From an uncultured Bacteroidales bacterium (GTDB taxonomy: Bacteria > Bacteroidota > Bacteroidia > Bacteroidales > Paludibacteraceae), in NCBI GenBank assembly GCA_902798965.1, contig CADBYS010000034.1, positions 1 to 43,305 on the forward strand: 43,305 bases of DNA, written 5' to 3'. The stretch's first letter is position 1. The number at the start of each line of letters is the position of its first letter. Of this stretch, positions 32,001 to 40,924 are shown piece by piece. The notes under the pieces are model-generated. The model saw only the letters and a program-made list of their open reading frames with translations. It was not told the DNA's origin and did no database searches. The translations under genes and the position numbers were made by a program.

Positions 32001-35000
32001 CCGCGGAGCACGAAGTTAGCCGGCAAGGAGTCATGAGCGTCAGCTGCTATGGGCACAGACTCTGTACCGATATAGAACCGCACATCTTTCTTGTCGTTAT
32101 CATACACGGCGAGCACACGGCTGAACACATTGTCGGGCAGCACATCCGGAACGGTAGCGAACATATATACGTAGTTTTCGCTGATCAGGAACAATGCCAG
32201 ACGTCCTTCGCCGCCGCTGAGTTGTACCAGATAGTCGCTATTGGGCTTCGAGGTAGTGAACAGCGTACCCATCGTTTCGGAATTGTTAGGTCGCACCAGC
32301 ATATCGATGGTAAACGACTTGTCGGTGAGCGAGCGCTCGACCTTCGTCTTGGCCTTGCTCTGCAAGTCATCTACGAAATGCAGACTCGTGCCCGTGGTGA
32401 TACCCGTGGCATTGGTCATACCTATGATCTGGAAGTTATTGTCCTCGTCAAGGTAGTTGCCTGCTATCGGCTCGTTGAATCGCAGCTTAAGGTCGTTGCC
32501 CACGCCGAGGATGGCATCGGCAGGCTGTGCCGCGCCGAACACACGCGGTACACGCGTATCCTTGATACCGCTGCGTACGTCCGAGGCACGGTAGATGAAG
32601 CCGTTGCCGTGCCGGCAGAACGATACGGCGCGCAGGTCGTACTGCTGCTCCATCGGGTCGCGCTCGCCGTAGAAACGTATGTTCTCGATACGCCCGCCGG
32701 TGATCATCGCTTTGGTGCCCGAAGCCTCCTGATAGAGACTGTCGGTCGCATAGTATGAGCAGAGGTTCACCCAGCCGTCGTCACTCTGCTTGCTGAGTTT
32801 GTACTGCAGTTCGATATGGTCGAAGTTCTTGTAGTTGACATCGAATCCATCGATCACAACCGGCAGGTAGTAACCTGCAGAGTCTTGCGGCGACAGGGTG
32901 TTCATTGTCCACTTGTCATGCGGCGCGGCTATGTTCACCTCGCAGCTGACAGGCATATAGTGGACGCTGAACGTACACATTGCCTTATTGAATCGGTCGC
33001 AAGGTGATGCCAGCTCCAGCACGATATCCTCGAAGTCGTAGCCCTGACCGGCATAGACCTCCATGGTCTTGTTGACGATCTGTCCGTGCATCAACCGTAT
33101 GTCACGTCCGTCGCCGGTGAGCGGCATACCGTCGATCATGATCTTTGCGCCCTTGGGGTTAGAGCCTTCCGCCAACTTGAGTTGGAAGATAATTGCTTCC
33201 TGACCGCCTCCGAACTCCTGTTGGCCTTCGTTGGTCATCGTCAGGTTGAATACGGCGGGTTTATCCACGGGCACGTTCGAGCGCTCATGCACATCGATAT
33301 CGATCTTCTGGTTCTCCAGATTGAGCGTACCGTTGCCCAGCGGAATCTTCGGTTCATAGTAATGCGTTGAGTCAGCCGGCTCCCACGGGCATCGACTCGC
33401 ACCGCCGTTCAGGTAATACACGAACGAACCGTAGCGGTTGCTGATTGTATCTTTACCCATGAAGTCCAATGTGGTGTCAACTTCCAGAGCGAAGTTATCC
33501 CCGCTCTTCTGTACGCGATACACACTCACGTCCATATATCCGTACTCGTTCGGACGCAAGGTGAAGCCTGCTTTCTTGGTATGGCTGTCGCTCTTGGAGG
33601 GGTCTTGATGGAAATCGACATTCAGGATAGGAGTCAGTTCGAATACCCACTTCGACTCCGGCGCTTCCAGAGCGAGGATGAATGGCCATCCCTTATTATC
33701 CTTAATATGCGAGCGCTGACTTGTAATCATTTGCGTGACTGTTTTGCCGAAGACATTTGTCACCGCCTTAATGATTCCTTGCCCGAAGTTCGCCGATGCT
33801 CCCGGGTAATCCACGTAATCCTGGTAGGTATTGGCGTACTCGTAGTTCTCGCTGTAACTTACTCTACTACCACCGCTCACCGACCATGTACCTACGTGGT
33901 TGCGTCCGTAGCCGTGTATGGCGTTGATCTTCTCATTCTCGTTCTGAATCATCACGCCTATCCACCCTGCTATGGCACGGTTGTAGCCTGCTACCTCGTC
34001 CGCCTGCTCCTTGCTGCTGTTAGCCGGACGAATCTGGCGGTAGTAGCCCTCGGAAGCAAAGCTCTCGTCCTCAGGTGCGACCTTCGACCAGTACAGGAAC
34101 TTTTTCTGCGTGTTCGCCATGTTCTGCACGGTAGCGCTATCCAGGGTGAGCAGCAAGGCATCACGGTCGCGCTTGAGCTTGGGCAGCAAGGTATTCTCGA
34201 TATAATCGTGCGTATAGGCAAAGGTGGAACTCATGTACGTACCTACCTCGCGCTCCAGGCCGATCACCAGGAACCACTGCTTGCCGTCGGGTGCACGGCC
34301 GCTATCCACCACCTGCATCGTGCCGTCGGCAAACTGCGGGGCAAAAGCGGCATAGGTCAGCGAGTCGATCGGCTTGACGGCGTCGGTCAGACCGTAGTAC
34401 AGGTTCTCAACCGCACCGATATAGATATCGTCCATCTCGCCCGTATGACCGTGATCTGCCTCCGTTTCTATACGCTCGGTCAGGCCGAAGGTATAGGTGG
34501 CAGTATGCTTGTAGTAATAGGTCGATTGTACAGGAATACTTACCTGATTGGTGGTGTTCATATTCATCAGGTAACCGGTAAAGAATCCTGTTCCGGCACC
34601 GGCATACGTACCCATCGCCAGGTTGGCACTCGTGCCGTAACCGATATTTACATTCAGGCCGAACTGGAACTTAACCTCCGACGAACGGCTGTACTTATAC
34701 GTCGTGCCGGCTTCCACATAGGCCGTACTGTTCGCTCCGGGCGGGTCGCGCAGCACATCCAGCAGTACGATATCGGCGGTGGTGGAAGTGACGAAGTCGC
34801 TTCCCTTGGCCTTGTTACCCATTACGTACGCACGGAAAGCCTGCTTCTCGATATAGTTGCCTTGGTACTCCACCGACAGATCGAGCGGGCGCAAGGCACT
34901 TTCGCCGGTCTTGAGGAACGATACATAATCCGCAGGGATATTGAACAGCGCCTCGCCGTTAGCGTCCATCTGCAGGGTTTGGATCTGCGTGTTTTTGGCT

Positions 35001-38000
35001 TCGTGCAGGCCGTTATATACCTTGAGCACACCATTGCTGATACGCACCTGCTCGTGGCGCGTGCTCGTGGGGTCGTTGTTATAGTAGTAGTCCTCATGGG
35101 CTGCAGCACGGAAGCTGTAGGTGCCCGTGTTGAATACCGGATGGCCGAACAGATAGCTCCAGGTCTTATCCTGTTGCTCTACCGCCAGCGGTACGTCCAC
35201 CGTGCTGTTGTCGATCGACTGCCGCTCCATCGATTGCTCGCCGTAGTACCCCACTTCCATACCGTACATGAGTTGCTTGCAACTGATGTTGATCGGGCTG
35301 TGGTAGATGATACTGTATTCGGCATTGGCGGTCATCACGTGATCGTTATGGGTCAGCTGCAATGTATCTTGGGCAGTAGGCAGCAGATCGAGCGTCTCGC
35401 TCGTCTTGCCTTCCGCATACAGCGTTGCGTAGCCGCGAGCCGTGGCTTGGGTGATCTTGTACTTCACCGGCCACAAGTCGGCGCAGTACTCACCCGTCGT
35501 CTGATCCGGACGGATGATAATACGTTTCTTGGAGTAGATGACCTGCGTGGTACCCGTCACCTGCGTATCGCCCGGCGCTATAGCCAGCTGCTGTACCGTC
35601 TGACGGATCGTATCCAATGTCGGGTCTTGCGGGTCATGGACGATCTGCGATATGTTATCGCCCTCGAGCTCCAGTACCAGTTGCAGGTCATCGCCCAGGT
35701 TGTTCGTACTCAGTCCGAAGCCCAAGGGCTTATCGCCTTGGTTCTGTCCGCCTACGATACGTCCCGTGAGGCGCACTCGGGTTTGGTCATATACGCGCAC
35801 ACCATCCAGCGCCTTATCCAGGCGCAACACGCTATCACCGTCGATGCGTACGAAGCCTCCGCCGGCAAACGTATGTCCGGGCTTGAGCACTTGCAGCGTA
35901 AAGCCGTGGTTGAACGGCACCTGAATGGTGAAGTTACCCGATCCGTCGGTCTTGTAGGCCGTATTGCCTGAGCTCACTATCTTGCCGTCCATAGCCAGGT
36001 TGGCATCGCGCACAGGAATCGTGGTGTTCTCGTACAGCACGCGTCCGCTTAATCGTACGGATGATATGTTCTCGAACGTCAGCCCGTCTGCTACGGGATT
36101 GTCCTCGCTCAGGGTCACGGTAGCCGAACCCATCGTGGAATTATTGAAGCGGAAGGTGGCATACGTGCTCGTAGGAGTGATCGTATATTCCTGCCGGTGG
36201 CCGTAGAGCAGGCTGTCGAACGCATACTCACCCGCCGCATTGGTCACGGCCGTTAACTCGTTCAGCCCTTCACCCGTTAACGTCACCGTCACATTGGCGC
36301 AGCCCATACCGTCGGAGTATTGTACGCGTCCCTGAATCTTGCCGTAAGGCGAACGCCAACCGGTGCACAGAGCCGTGTCGGTCGTGGTCGTGCCGTTGCA
36401 GCTGTAGCGCGATATGATACGGTAGTCATAGCGTTTGTCCGTCGCCGTACGGGTATCGCGGACACCTGTAGCGCTGACCGTGGTTAGCGAATCAAAGCGC
36501 GCAACGCCCTGCTCGCGGCGTTCGATCAGGTAGTCATCCACGCCGCCGGAACCCATATCCCAGGTCAGCAGCACGCCATAGCGGTCGGTGCCTTGCGTGG
36601 CTTTCTGGTTCATGATCTTCGCCGTCGCATTGTAATACAAGTTCGGACCACGAACAGGTTTAGGTGCCAGATCTTCGAGGTTCACTACCTTCAGCGACGA
36701 GTTGCTCTGATCGAGCCGCACCTCATAGCGGTAATGCACGCACGAACGGTCGGCGATATCGGTCGTGTGGATCGTCCACGAGCCGTCCTCAGCAAGCTTC
36801 ACACTGTCGTTGGGGATAGGGGTCTCTATTACCTCACCGGTCTCAATCAGCGTACGCCTCAGCCATAGCCGGGCACCGTTATCCCAGTTGCAATATGCCG
36901 TGTCGGTCGGGTACAACTGCCGCAACTCGGCCTGTATAGCATTGTACAATATGGTACGCACACTGTCACTATTGATGGTAGTGCCCCATGCCTGCTTGAT
37001 GGAGTCCGTCAGCTGACTGCTACGGTAGCGCTCGGAAGTAATGGGACACATCCCATCCCTAATCGTCACAAAGTACGAATTGCCCTCGCGCGCTACAGGA
37101 ACAACCCAATTAAAATTAAAATCAGCCCCTTTGTGCCGGGCAGCAAGTCGGAACTCGCGCGAATCCGTCGGAATGATCAATTGTTTACGCTCGCCGAATT
37201 GCTCAAACGTGTAGTACCGGTACACATAGTCGTTGCCCTCCGGCAATATATACCGGAGTTCGAATTCATAATCCTTGAGTACACTGTCCGGAGTGGACGG
37301 ATCATACTTCCTGGCATGCAGTTCCACCAGCGTAGCATTGTTCACTAACTTGGAGGTATAATCGCAATCCTCTTTCGGCTCGGGGGTCATGGCAACCGGT
37401 TGGTTCACTAAGTTGAAATGGAAATGTACCTTGCGGTTGGTATCGAAATCCTCGTCCGGGCTATAGTCCGGTTGGTCGTACGCGAGGGGTGCGAGGTAAT
37501 TATGTTTGATCACGCTGTCCGTCTTGGCGAAGTCATGATTCCATCCCCATATCGAAGCCGATGCACGGCGTACACGGTAGTAGATTGTCTGCCCGGGTTT
37601 GAACATGCTGTTACTGGTCAACGAGCATTCAAAACTATTGACAGGGTTACCATCCGGGTCATAGGTGTAGAACCTGCCGACCTTCGAGAACTTCTTGTCA
37701 ACCGTATCCATCTGCACCTCGGCTTCGCGCATCGCTTGCTGCGGGTTATCCGGATACCGATAGACGGTACTGTCTTCCGAATATGCCATCACGCCAATAG
37801 TCTGCGCATCGCTGAAATCGCGGTTGAAGGCACGCTGCATCTCAAACACATCGCCTTGGATGATATCCTCTGCAGTGGAGTTATGAATCTCCCATTGCAG
37901 GTTCACCCTGCCCGTCACGCGCTGCTGTGCATCCAGTTCCTCCGTACCCTTCAGGTCATACACGCGGTGGTAAGCAGGTATATGCACCTCGTTCGTTTTC

Positions 38001-38902
38001 AGCGTCTGGGTCGTTCCGGCTTCCTTGTTCTTGTATGTCACAAACGTAGCCGACATGAAGCGCTGTACCGTATCTTTCGTCTGCACCACGATCGTACCCG
38101 AGCGATCCGTCGTCTCTACATTTTGTGGGTTCAGCGAGGTATAGTAAGATATCGGGTCTTGGAACACCACGTACTGCACGGCGGCACAACCATACCCCGT
38201 GGCACCGTCGGCATCCAGCGTATACAGATACGGCTCGTAGAGCTGAGGCGTCTGAGGTATATCACCGCCTGTGTATATCTCCGGCCAACTCCAGTCCTTG
38301 TAGTACGACTCATCGCCGCTCGATTTCTTGTAGATCGCCGCACAAACGCCCCACTTGAACTTCTTCCCGCTCAGCGAAGCGGGCGGATACCAATCGAACG
38401 TGAGGTACGTGATCTTCTCGTGGCCGTCGTCTTTCCTACGCTTGAGCTGCATCGCGTTCTGTTTCCAGTGCGACTCGTCGAGCGAGTTGAGCACAATCTG
38501 CTGCCCATCGTACGTACTGCGAACGATACAACTTCCCTCGTGGACATACATGTATCCCTCGCCCACATCTTCCGAACTCTCGTTCTTACCTTTCTGCACG
38601 GCAGCCACCGAGGCTATACGGTGCCGCGATTGGTCAGAGCCCTCGGTCATCTGGTACCATACGTACGAGTCATGATTGCCGGTGAAGTTCGTCGAGCCCC
38701 ACAGGTAGTAGTCGTTCCACGAGCCATACACCCAGATAGGGATATAGAACCGTAGCACCCCCTCGCCCATACTTATCACGGTATAGTGATTCTGCTGCTC
38801 GAGGTAGTCGTTAGCCCGTAGGGGACTGAACTGACCAATCATAACGGAAAGGATTGCCATCAGCAGCAATCGTTTCGCTGCATACGTAGTGTTCGTTGTC
38901 AT
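29090..38902 (-). CDS. 3270-residue secreted LamG-containing surface protein
   Basis: Exported giant protein. Signal peptide 1-30 (AAKRLLLMAILSVMIGQFSPLRA). Residues about 860-930 contain a carboxypeptidase-regulatory-like beta-sandwich (GKIQGRVQYSDGMGCANVTV, GEYAFDSLLYG); a fibronectin-type-like segment lies near 800. Two LamG/concanavalin-like modules are at about 2190-2330 (KSFTIDMLVRPNN, LEARIWTKALTQDEI) and 2400-2510 (ESFMIWCKTTAASGSIFS, NGEWHHLVLTVNR). Near 2690-2760 is a BACON/Ig-like part (SLPDWLTVSEPSGSMNA). The tail KILEDGHVVIIRGGERYDVT matches that of the 1373-residue protein, suggesting type IX secretion. A 7-nt-period repeat is present near residues 3195-3220. Probably a surface adhesin or glycan-binding protein; partner unknown. 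Confidence 0.87.
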   Translation of the reverse strand: MTTNTTYAAKRLLLMAILSVMIGQFSPLRANDYLEQQNHYTVISMGEGVLRFYIPIWVYGSWNDYYLWGSTNFTGNHDSYVWYQMTEGSDQSRHRIASVAAVQKGKNESSEDVGEGYMYVHEGSCIVRSTYDGQQIVLNSLDESHWKQNAMQLKRRKDDGHEKITYLTFDWYPPASLSGKKFKWGVCAAIYKKSSGDESYYKDWSWPEIYTGGDIPQTPQLYEPYLYTLDADGATGYGCAAVQYVVFQDPISYYTSLNPQNVETTDRSGTIVVQTKDTVQRFMSATFVTYKNKEAGTTQTLKTNEVHIPAYHRVYDLKGTEELDAQQRVTGRVNLQWEIHNSTAEDIIQGDVFEMQRAFNRDFSDAQTIGVMAYSEDSTVYRYPDNPQQAMREAEVQMDTVDKKFSKVGRFYTYDPDGNPVNSFECSLTSNSMFKPGQTIYYRVRRASASIWGWNHDFAKTDSVIKHNYLAPLAYDQPDYSPDEDFDTNRKVHFHFNLVNQPVAMTPEPKEDCDYTSKLVNNATLVELHARKYDPSTPDSVLKDYEFELRYILPEGNDYVYRYYTFEQFGERKQLIIPTDSREFRLAARHKGADFNFNWVVPVAREGNSYFVTIRDGMCPITSERYRSSQLTDSIKQAWGTTINSDSVRTILYNAIQAELRQLYPTDTAYCNWDNGARLWLRRTLIETGEVIETPIPNDSVKLAEDGSWTIHTTDIADRSCVHYRYEVRLDQSNSSLKVVNLEDLAPKPVRGPNLYYNATAKIMNQKATQGTDRYGVLLTWDMGSGGVDDYLIERREQGVARFDSLTTVSATGVRDTRTATDKRYDYRIISRYSCNGTTTTDTALCTGWRSPYGKIQGRVQYSDGMGCANVTVTLTGEGLNELTAVTNAAGEYAFDSLLYGHRQEYTITPTSTYATFRFNNSTMGSATVTLSEDNPVADGLTFENISSVRLSGRVLYENTTIPVRDANLAMDGKIVSSGNTAYKTDGSGNFTIQVPFNHGFTLQVLKPGHTFAGGGFVRIDGDSVLRLDKALDGVRVYDQTRVRLTGRIVGGQNQGDKPLGFGLSTNNLGDDLQLVLELEGDNISQIVHDPQDPTLDTIRQTVQQLAIAPGDTQVTGTTQVIYSKKRIIIRPDQTTGEYCADLWPVKYKITQATARGYATLYAEGKTSETLDLLPTAQDTLQLTHNDHVMTANAEYSIIYHSPINISCKQLMYGMEVGYYGEQSMERQSIDNSTVDVPLAVEQQDKTWSYLFGHPVFNTGTYSFRAAAHEDYYYNNDPTSTRHEQVRISNGVLKVYNGLHEAKNTQIQTLQMDANGEALFNIPADYVSFLKTGESALRPLDLSVEYQGNYIEKQAFRAYVMGNKAKGSDFVTSTTADIVLLDVLRDPPGANSTAYVEAGTTYKYSRSSEVKFQFGLNVNIGYGTSANLAMGTYAGAGTGFFTGYLMNMNTTNQVSIPVQSTYYYKHTATYTFGLTERIETEADHGHTGEMDDIYIGAVENLYYGLTDAVKPIDSLTYAAFAPQFADGTMQVVDSGRAPDGKQWFLVIGLEREVGTYMSSTFAYTHDYIENTLLPKLKRDRDALLLTLDSATVQNMANTQKKFLYWSKVAPEDESFASEGYYRQIRPANSSKEQADEVAGYNRAIAGWIGVMIQNENEKINAIHGYGRNHVGTWSVSGGSRVSYSENYEYANTYQDYVDYPGASANFGQGIIKAVTNVFGKTVTQMITSQRSHIKDNKGWPFILALEAPESKWVFELTPILNVDFHQDPSKSDSHTKKAGFTLRPNEYGYMDVSVYRVQKSGDNFALEVDTTLDFMGKDTISNRYGSFVYYLNGGASRCPWEPADSTHYYEPKIPLGNGTLNLENQKIDIDVHERSNVPVDKPAVFNLTMTNEGQQEFGGGQEAIIFQLKLAEGSNPKGAKIMIDGMPLTGDGRDIRLMHGQIVNKTMEVYAGQGYDFEDIVLELASPCDRFNKAMCTFSVHYMPVSCEVNIAAPHDKWTMNTLSPQDSAGYYLPVVIDGFDVNYKNFDHIELQYKLSKQSDDGWVNLCSYYATDSLYQEASGTKAMITGGRIENIRFYGERDPMEQQYDLRAVSFCRHGNGFIYRASDVRSGIKDTRVPRVFGAAQPADAILGVGNDLKLRFNEPIAGNYLDEDNNFQIIGMTNATGITTGTSLHFVDDLQSKAKTKVERSLTDKSFTIDMLVRPNNSETMGTLFTTSKPNSDYLVQLSGGEGRLALFLISENYVYMFATVPDVLPDNVFSRVLAVYDNDKKDVRFYIGTESVPIAADAHDSLPANFVLRGSAPLQFGGDYEGDILEARIWTKALTQDEIVATNMKYLTGYERDLMAYYRMDEGRGNELTDRANGATLYTTQTSWNHQKGISVTLKPNEQLQLDGNLLGRSSVYDESFMIWCKTTAASGSIFSAGRTDDKHGTLLALEDGRLILHSDSAQWLIGDDYANGEWHHLVLTVNRTMNNAAVYVDGEIKQSFSASLLGSISGAMYLGGDGYDGEIDDICFFEQALPKYMVEGFDNLSPTGDEMGIFGYLPFEETKVNDNGIIELVFSPNDQRVFRDGNGNVIHKVVPLIIGRLVNNMAVSQKQISDVANKTSYAPTRNQGTPTKMNFDWSFNNDELLINLNMADREINKQTIYLTVRDVEDLNGNPMASPVSWVAFVDRNSLKWSERTLRVTTDYETSDEFTYLINIVNQSGRRHQYSIESLPDWLTVSEPSGSMNATEEKQIRLTFDANLPVGVYNDQIYLTDEDGLAEPLIVEYTVRANAPYGEVDRNKYPLNMSVCGHVMLSGKTVNGQLASVYDSDENDIVYAMYKEECVGMAHISFDAVSNLSQLYLTVYGSDAMNKKAIRFQLWQASTGKVYDLTASRNIQFEHGAVYGCGDGNPVVLTTSGSERQTVNLNAGWNWTSFNLDLRQSTAKIANILTANEPWAEGDMIKNPTTRQFVSYSDAQGRFTGGFDYLSYLYTYMIYSKNGNTIHVSGNNLHADSMYVPVRGSGQWSAMPCLLKQVTPVAEALADYYDKATPGDMLKSHNHFAYFSEDGKWKGDLTTMRPGEGYLFRRMAKGDVTIRFYNRHSNSASGLSAKRSNSDEAAQRSRVASSLSGAADVRSQFSNPQAATNMTMIAKVDNLLSLSASGLLSLSVAVYVGDELAAVAEPIMIDGEALYFLTIQSDRVGDLRFEMNGQPLTIVNNEQSDNQSSIVNRQIVNYEADSHHGSLRAPVLLTPVDADRPYKILEDGHVVIIRGGERYDVTGSKLD
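29243..29316. repeat. 7-nt-period repeat near the end of the giant gene
   Basis: ATTGACG, ATTTGACG, ATTGACA, ATTGACG, ATTGATT and further degenerate units, encoding NNEQSDNQSSIVNRQIVNYE on the minus strand, between the last domain and the sorting tail. Confidence 0.75.
29441..29480. repeat. 24-bp-period repeat in the giant gene
   Basis: GCTCAAAGACAAAAGA at 29441-29456 and 29465-29480, encoding LSLSASGLLSLS; related GACCGCTTGCGCT strings recur at 29455-29467 and 29622-29636. Confidence 0.7.
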
Positions 38903-38965
38903 ATAGATAGGTATAATGATTTTTTGATTGGTAATACTATCTTTTTGTTAAAACAAAATAACGCA

Positions 38966-38997
38966 CAAAGATAGTAAAAAATTTTGACATTTGCAAA
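38966..38997 (-). promoter_or_regulatory. promoter of the 3270-residue protein gene
   Basis: Minus strand TTTG (38997-38994), 20-nt spacer, TATCTTTG (38973-38966). Confidence 0.65.
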
Positions 38998-39005
38998 TAT
39001 TTTCA

Positions 39006-39037
39006 CAAAAAAAGCCGCTCACACGGCTCTTTTTTTT
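39006..39037. terminator. terminator-like hairpin between divergent promoters
   Basis: A-tract, AGCCG (39013-39017), loop, CGGCT (39024-39028), then C and a T-tract. It can act in either direction, yet no gene ends here. Confidence 0.7.
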
Positions 39038-39101
39038 ATTTTGGTAATTTTGGGTCATTTTTGGCTTTATCAATCCATCTCAATTGTACATGCCAATTCA
39101 C

Positions 39102-39131
39102 AAAAAAAGTGCTCATCTGGGCACTTTTTTT
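39102..39131. terminator. second terminator-like hairpin
   Basis: Perfect 11-bp inverted repeat AAAAAAAGTGC (39102-39112) / GCACTTTTTTT (39121-39131) just upstream of the methyltransferase promoter. Confidence 0.75.
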
Positions 39132-39139
39132 GCTAAACA

Positions 39140-39171
39140 CTTGCAAATGTCAAAAATTTTTTGTACCTTTG
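39140..39171 (+). promoter_or_regulatory. promoter of the restriction-modification operon
   Basis: CTTG (39140-39143), 20-nt spacer, TACCTTTG (39164-39171). It shows that the open frame upstream of 39195 is not coding. Confidence 0.65.
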
Positions 39172-39194
39172 TAGGCTTAAATGAAAAAATAAGT

Positions 39195-40028
39195 ATGTTA
39201 GAGCAATTTTTGAATAAAATTATCAATGGCGATTGTCTGGAGGTGTTACATCAAATTCCAGATAATAGCATTGACTTAGTGGTTACTTCCCCGCCTTATA
39301 ATCTAAAAAATTCTACAGGCAATGGTATGAAAGATGGTCGCGGAGGCAAGTGGGCAAATGCTGCACTAATCAATGGTTACGAAAACTATGATGATTGCAT
39401 GCCAAACGACGAGTATGCTGCTTGGCAACATGAGGTGTTGTTGGAATTGGTACGCGTAATTAAAGAAGATGGCGCTATCTTTTATAATCACAAATGGCGT
39501 GTGCAGGCGGGGCTCATACAAGATCGTCGTGATATTGTTTATGATGTCCCGTTGCGCCAAATTATCATATGGAAACGTAAAGGAGGTATTAACTTCAATG
39601 CCAGTTATTTCCTTCCTACATATGAGGTAATATATCTCATTGCAAAAAAGGATTTCAAACTAGCAAAAGGAGCCAATGCATATGGAGATGTTTGGGAAAT
39701 AATGCAAGAGCAAAGAAATGATCACCCTGCACCATTTCCTGTTGAACTAATAGATCGCATAATTAGTAGTACAAATGCACAAGTCATTCTTGATCCATTT
39801 ATGGGATCAGGAACAACAGCTGTTGTAGCTGCCGGTTTAGGGCGTGATTTTATTGGTATAGAAAAATCAGCGATATATTGCGAGAGTGCAATGAAACGTT
39901 TGGAGAGAAATAAGTTACAACCCGAAGTGGCAAAGTTTCATTCACAGACATTATTTACTGCATCAATTTCAACTATAAAAAAGAAAAAAACAGAGAACCA
40001 TGAGTACACAATTGCAAGCCTTTTCTAA
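39195..40028 (+). CDS. DNA methyltransferase of a type II restriction-modification system
   Basis: Modifies DNA bases at the target site so that the companion endonuclease spares host DNA. In the 277 residues the catalytic motif TSPPYNLK (31-38) precedes the AdoMet-binding motif LDPFMGSGTTAVVAA (199-213), the beta-class order. An SPPY core is typical of N4-cytosine methyltransferases, which fits a partner of the MvaI/BcnI type. The start at 39195 (MLEQFLNKII) is chosen because the promoter lies at 39140-39171. It overlaps the endonuclease gene by 29 nt, so the two are coupled. Base modified and site are inferred. Confidence 0.9.
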   Translation: MLEQFLNKIINGDCLEVLHQIPDNSIDLVVTSPPYNLKNSTGNGMKDGRGGKWANAALINGYENYDDCMPNDEYAAWQHEVLLELVRVIKEDGAIFYNHKWRVQAGLIQDRRDIVYDVPLRQIIIWKRKGGINFNASYFLPTYEVIYLIAKKDFKLAKGANAYGDVWEIMQEQRNDHPAPFPVELIDRIISSTNAQVILDPFMGSGTTAVVAAGLGRDFIGIEKSAIYCESAMKRLERNKLQPEVAKFHSQTLFTASISTIKKKKTENHEYTIASLF

Positions 40029-40827
40029 AGAGGAACTAATACAAAAATTTAAAGAAATTTACGCCAAGGGTTGGATAGAAAACGTTCGCGGTCGCAATGA
40101 TGGCGCGGTAGGCAACACTTTGGAAGATTTATTAGGAATCCCCGAAAACAATTTGCCGATACCAAATGCCGCAGAATGGGAATTGAAAGCTCAGCGTTCT
40201 GAGACATCTTCACTATTGACAATGTTCCATATGGAGCCTTCACCGCGTGCAATGCATGTTGTGTCCGATATCCTACTCTTAAAATATGGTTGGCCGTCTG
40301 CAGAGGCTGGCTTAAAATATCCAGAAGATGAGAAATCATTTCGTGGTACTCTGAATGCTCGTAATTTTTCAGATAGAGGTTTTAAAGTACAAGTCAACGA
40401 TAAAGAACGCCGTGTGGAGATAGTATTTGATAACTCACACACTGACGAGCGTCATAAAGAGTGGGAACGCAGTGTTAAGAATCGAGTAGGCCACTTAAAT
40501 AATTTTGAGATTATACCCTATTGGGGATTCGACGATTTGTTTCATAAGGCAGGGGTAAAACTGACTAATTGTTTCTATGTCCAAGCTGACGAGAAATGGG
40601 AAGGAAAGGGGCGCAAACGTAAGAACTACTTCCTCTACAACTACGTACTCAAGCTTTCGCAATTTGACCAAGAAAAATTTATCGAAGCAATTCGTCAAGG
40701 CAAAGTGTATGTAGATTTCGATGCTCGTACAGGACATAATCATGGAACAAAATTCCGGATTCGTTATACAGATATTCCTTCGCTATACAGAAACGCGGAA
40801 GTGGTATTAGATATGAGGAGTAAATAA
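40000..40827 (+). CDS. MvaI/BcnI-like type II restriction endonuclease
   Basis: Cuts unmethylated DNA at the target site. The 275 residues show the MvaI/BcnI family pattern: GAVGNTLEDLLGI (35-47), then EWELKAQR with E61-L-K63 as part of the metal-binding active site, and LLTMFHMEPSP (72-82). Known members recognise CCWGG or CCSGG and cleave as monomers, nicking one strand at a time; the specificity here is not determined. Directly follows and overlaps its methyltransferase. A terminator follows 22 bp after the stop. Confidence 0.82.
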   Translation: MSTQLQAFSKEELIQKFKEIYAKGWIENVRGRNDGAVGNTLEDLLGIPENNLPIPNAAEWELKAQRSETSSLLTMFHMEPSPRAMHVVSDILLLKYGWPSAEAGLKYPEDEKSFRGTLNARNFSDRGFKVQVNDKERRVEIVFDNSHTDERHKEWERSVKNRVGHLNNFEIIPYWGFDDLFHKAGVKLTNCFYVQADEKWEGKGRKRKNYFLYNYVLKLSQFDQEKFIEAIRQGKVYVDFDARTGHNHGTKFRIRYTDIPSLYRNAEVVLDMRSK

Positions 40828-40848
40828 CCACCTTTTTTCGTAACATTT

Positions 40849-40880
40849 CCGCACTCAGAAAGTGCGGATTTGTTATTTTA
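40849..40880 (+). terminator. intrinsic terminator of the restriction-modification operon
   Basis: CCGCACT (40849-40855), loop CAGAA, AGTGCGG (40861-40867), then a T-rich tract. Confidence 0.8.
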
Positions 40881-40924
40881 ATACCATTAGTAGTCAGTAA
40901 CATATAACAATTAACAAAACACAT

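Noticed and set aside
33581-35971. 796-codon plus-strand open frame
   Set aside because: Antisense shadow of the 3270-residue gene; composition (Arg/Leu/Val/His-rich) is that of a reverse-strand frame, and it has no promoter or domain.
39084-39194. 37-residue N-terminal extension of the methyltransferase
   Set aside because: It spans a terminator-like hairpin and the promoter at 39140-39171.
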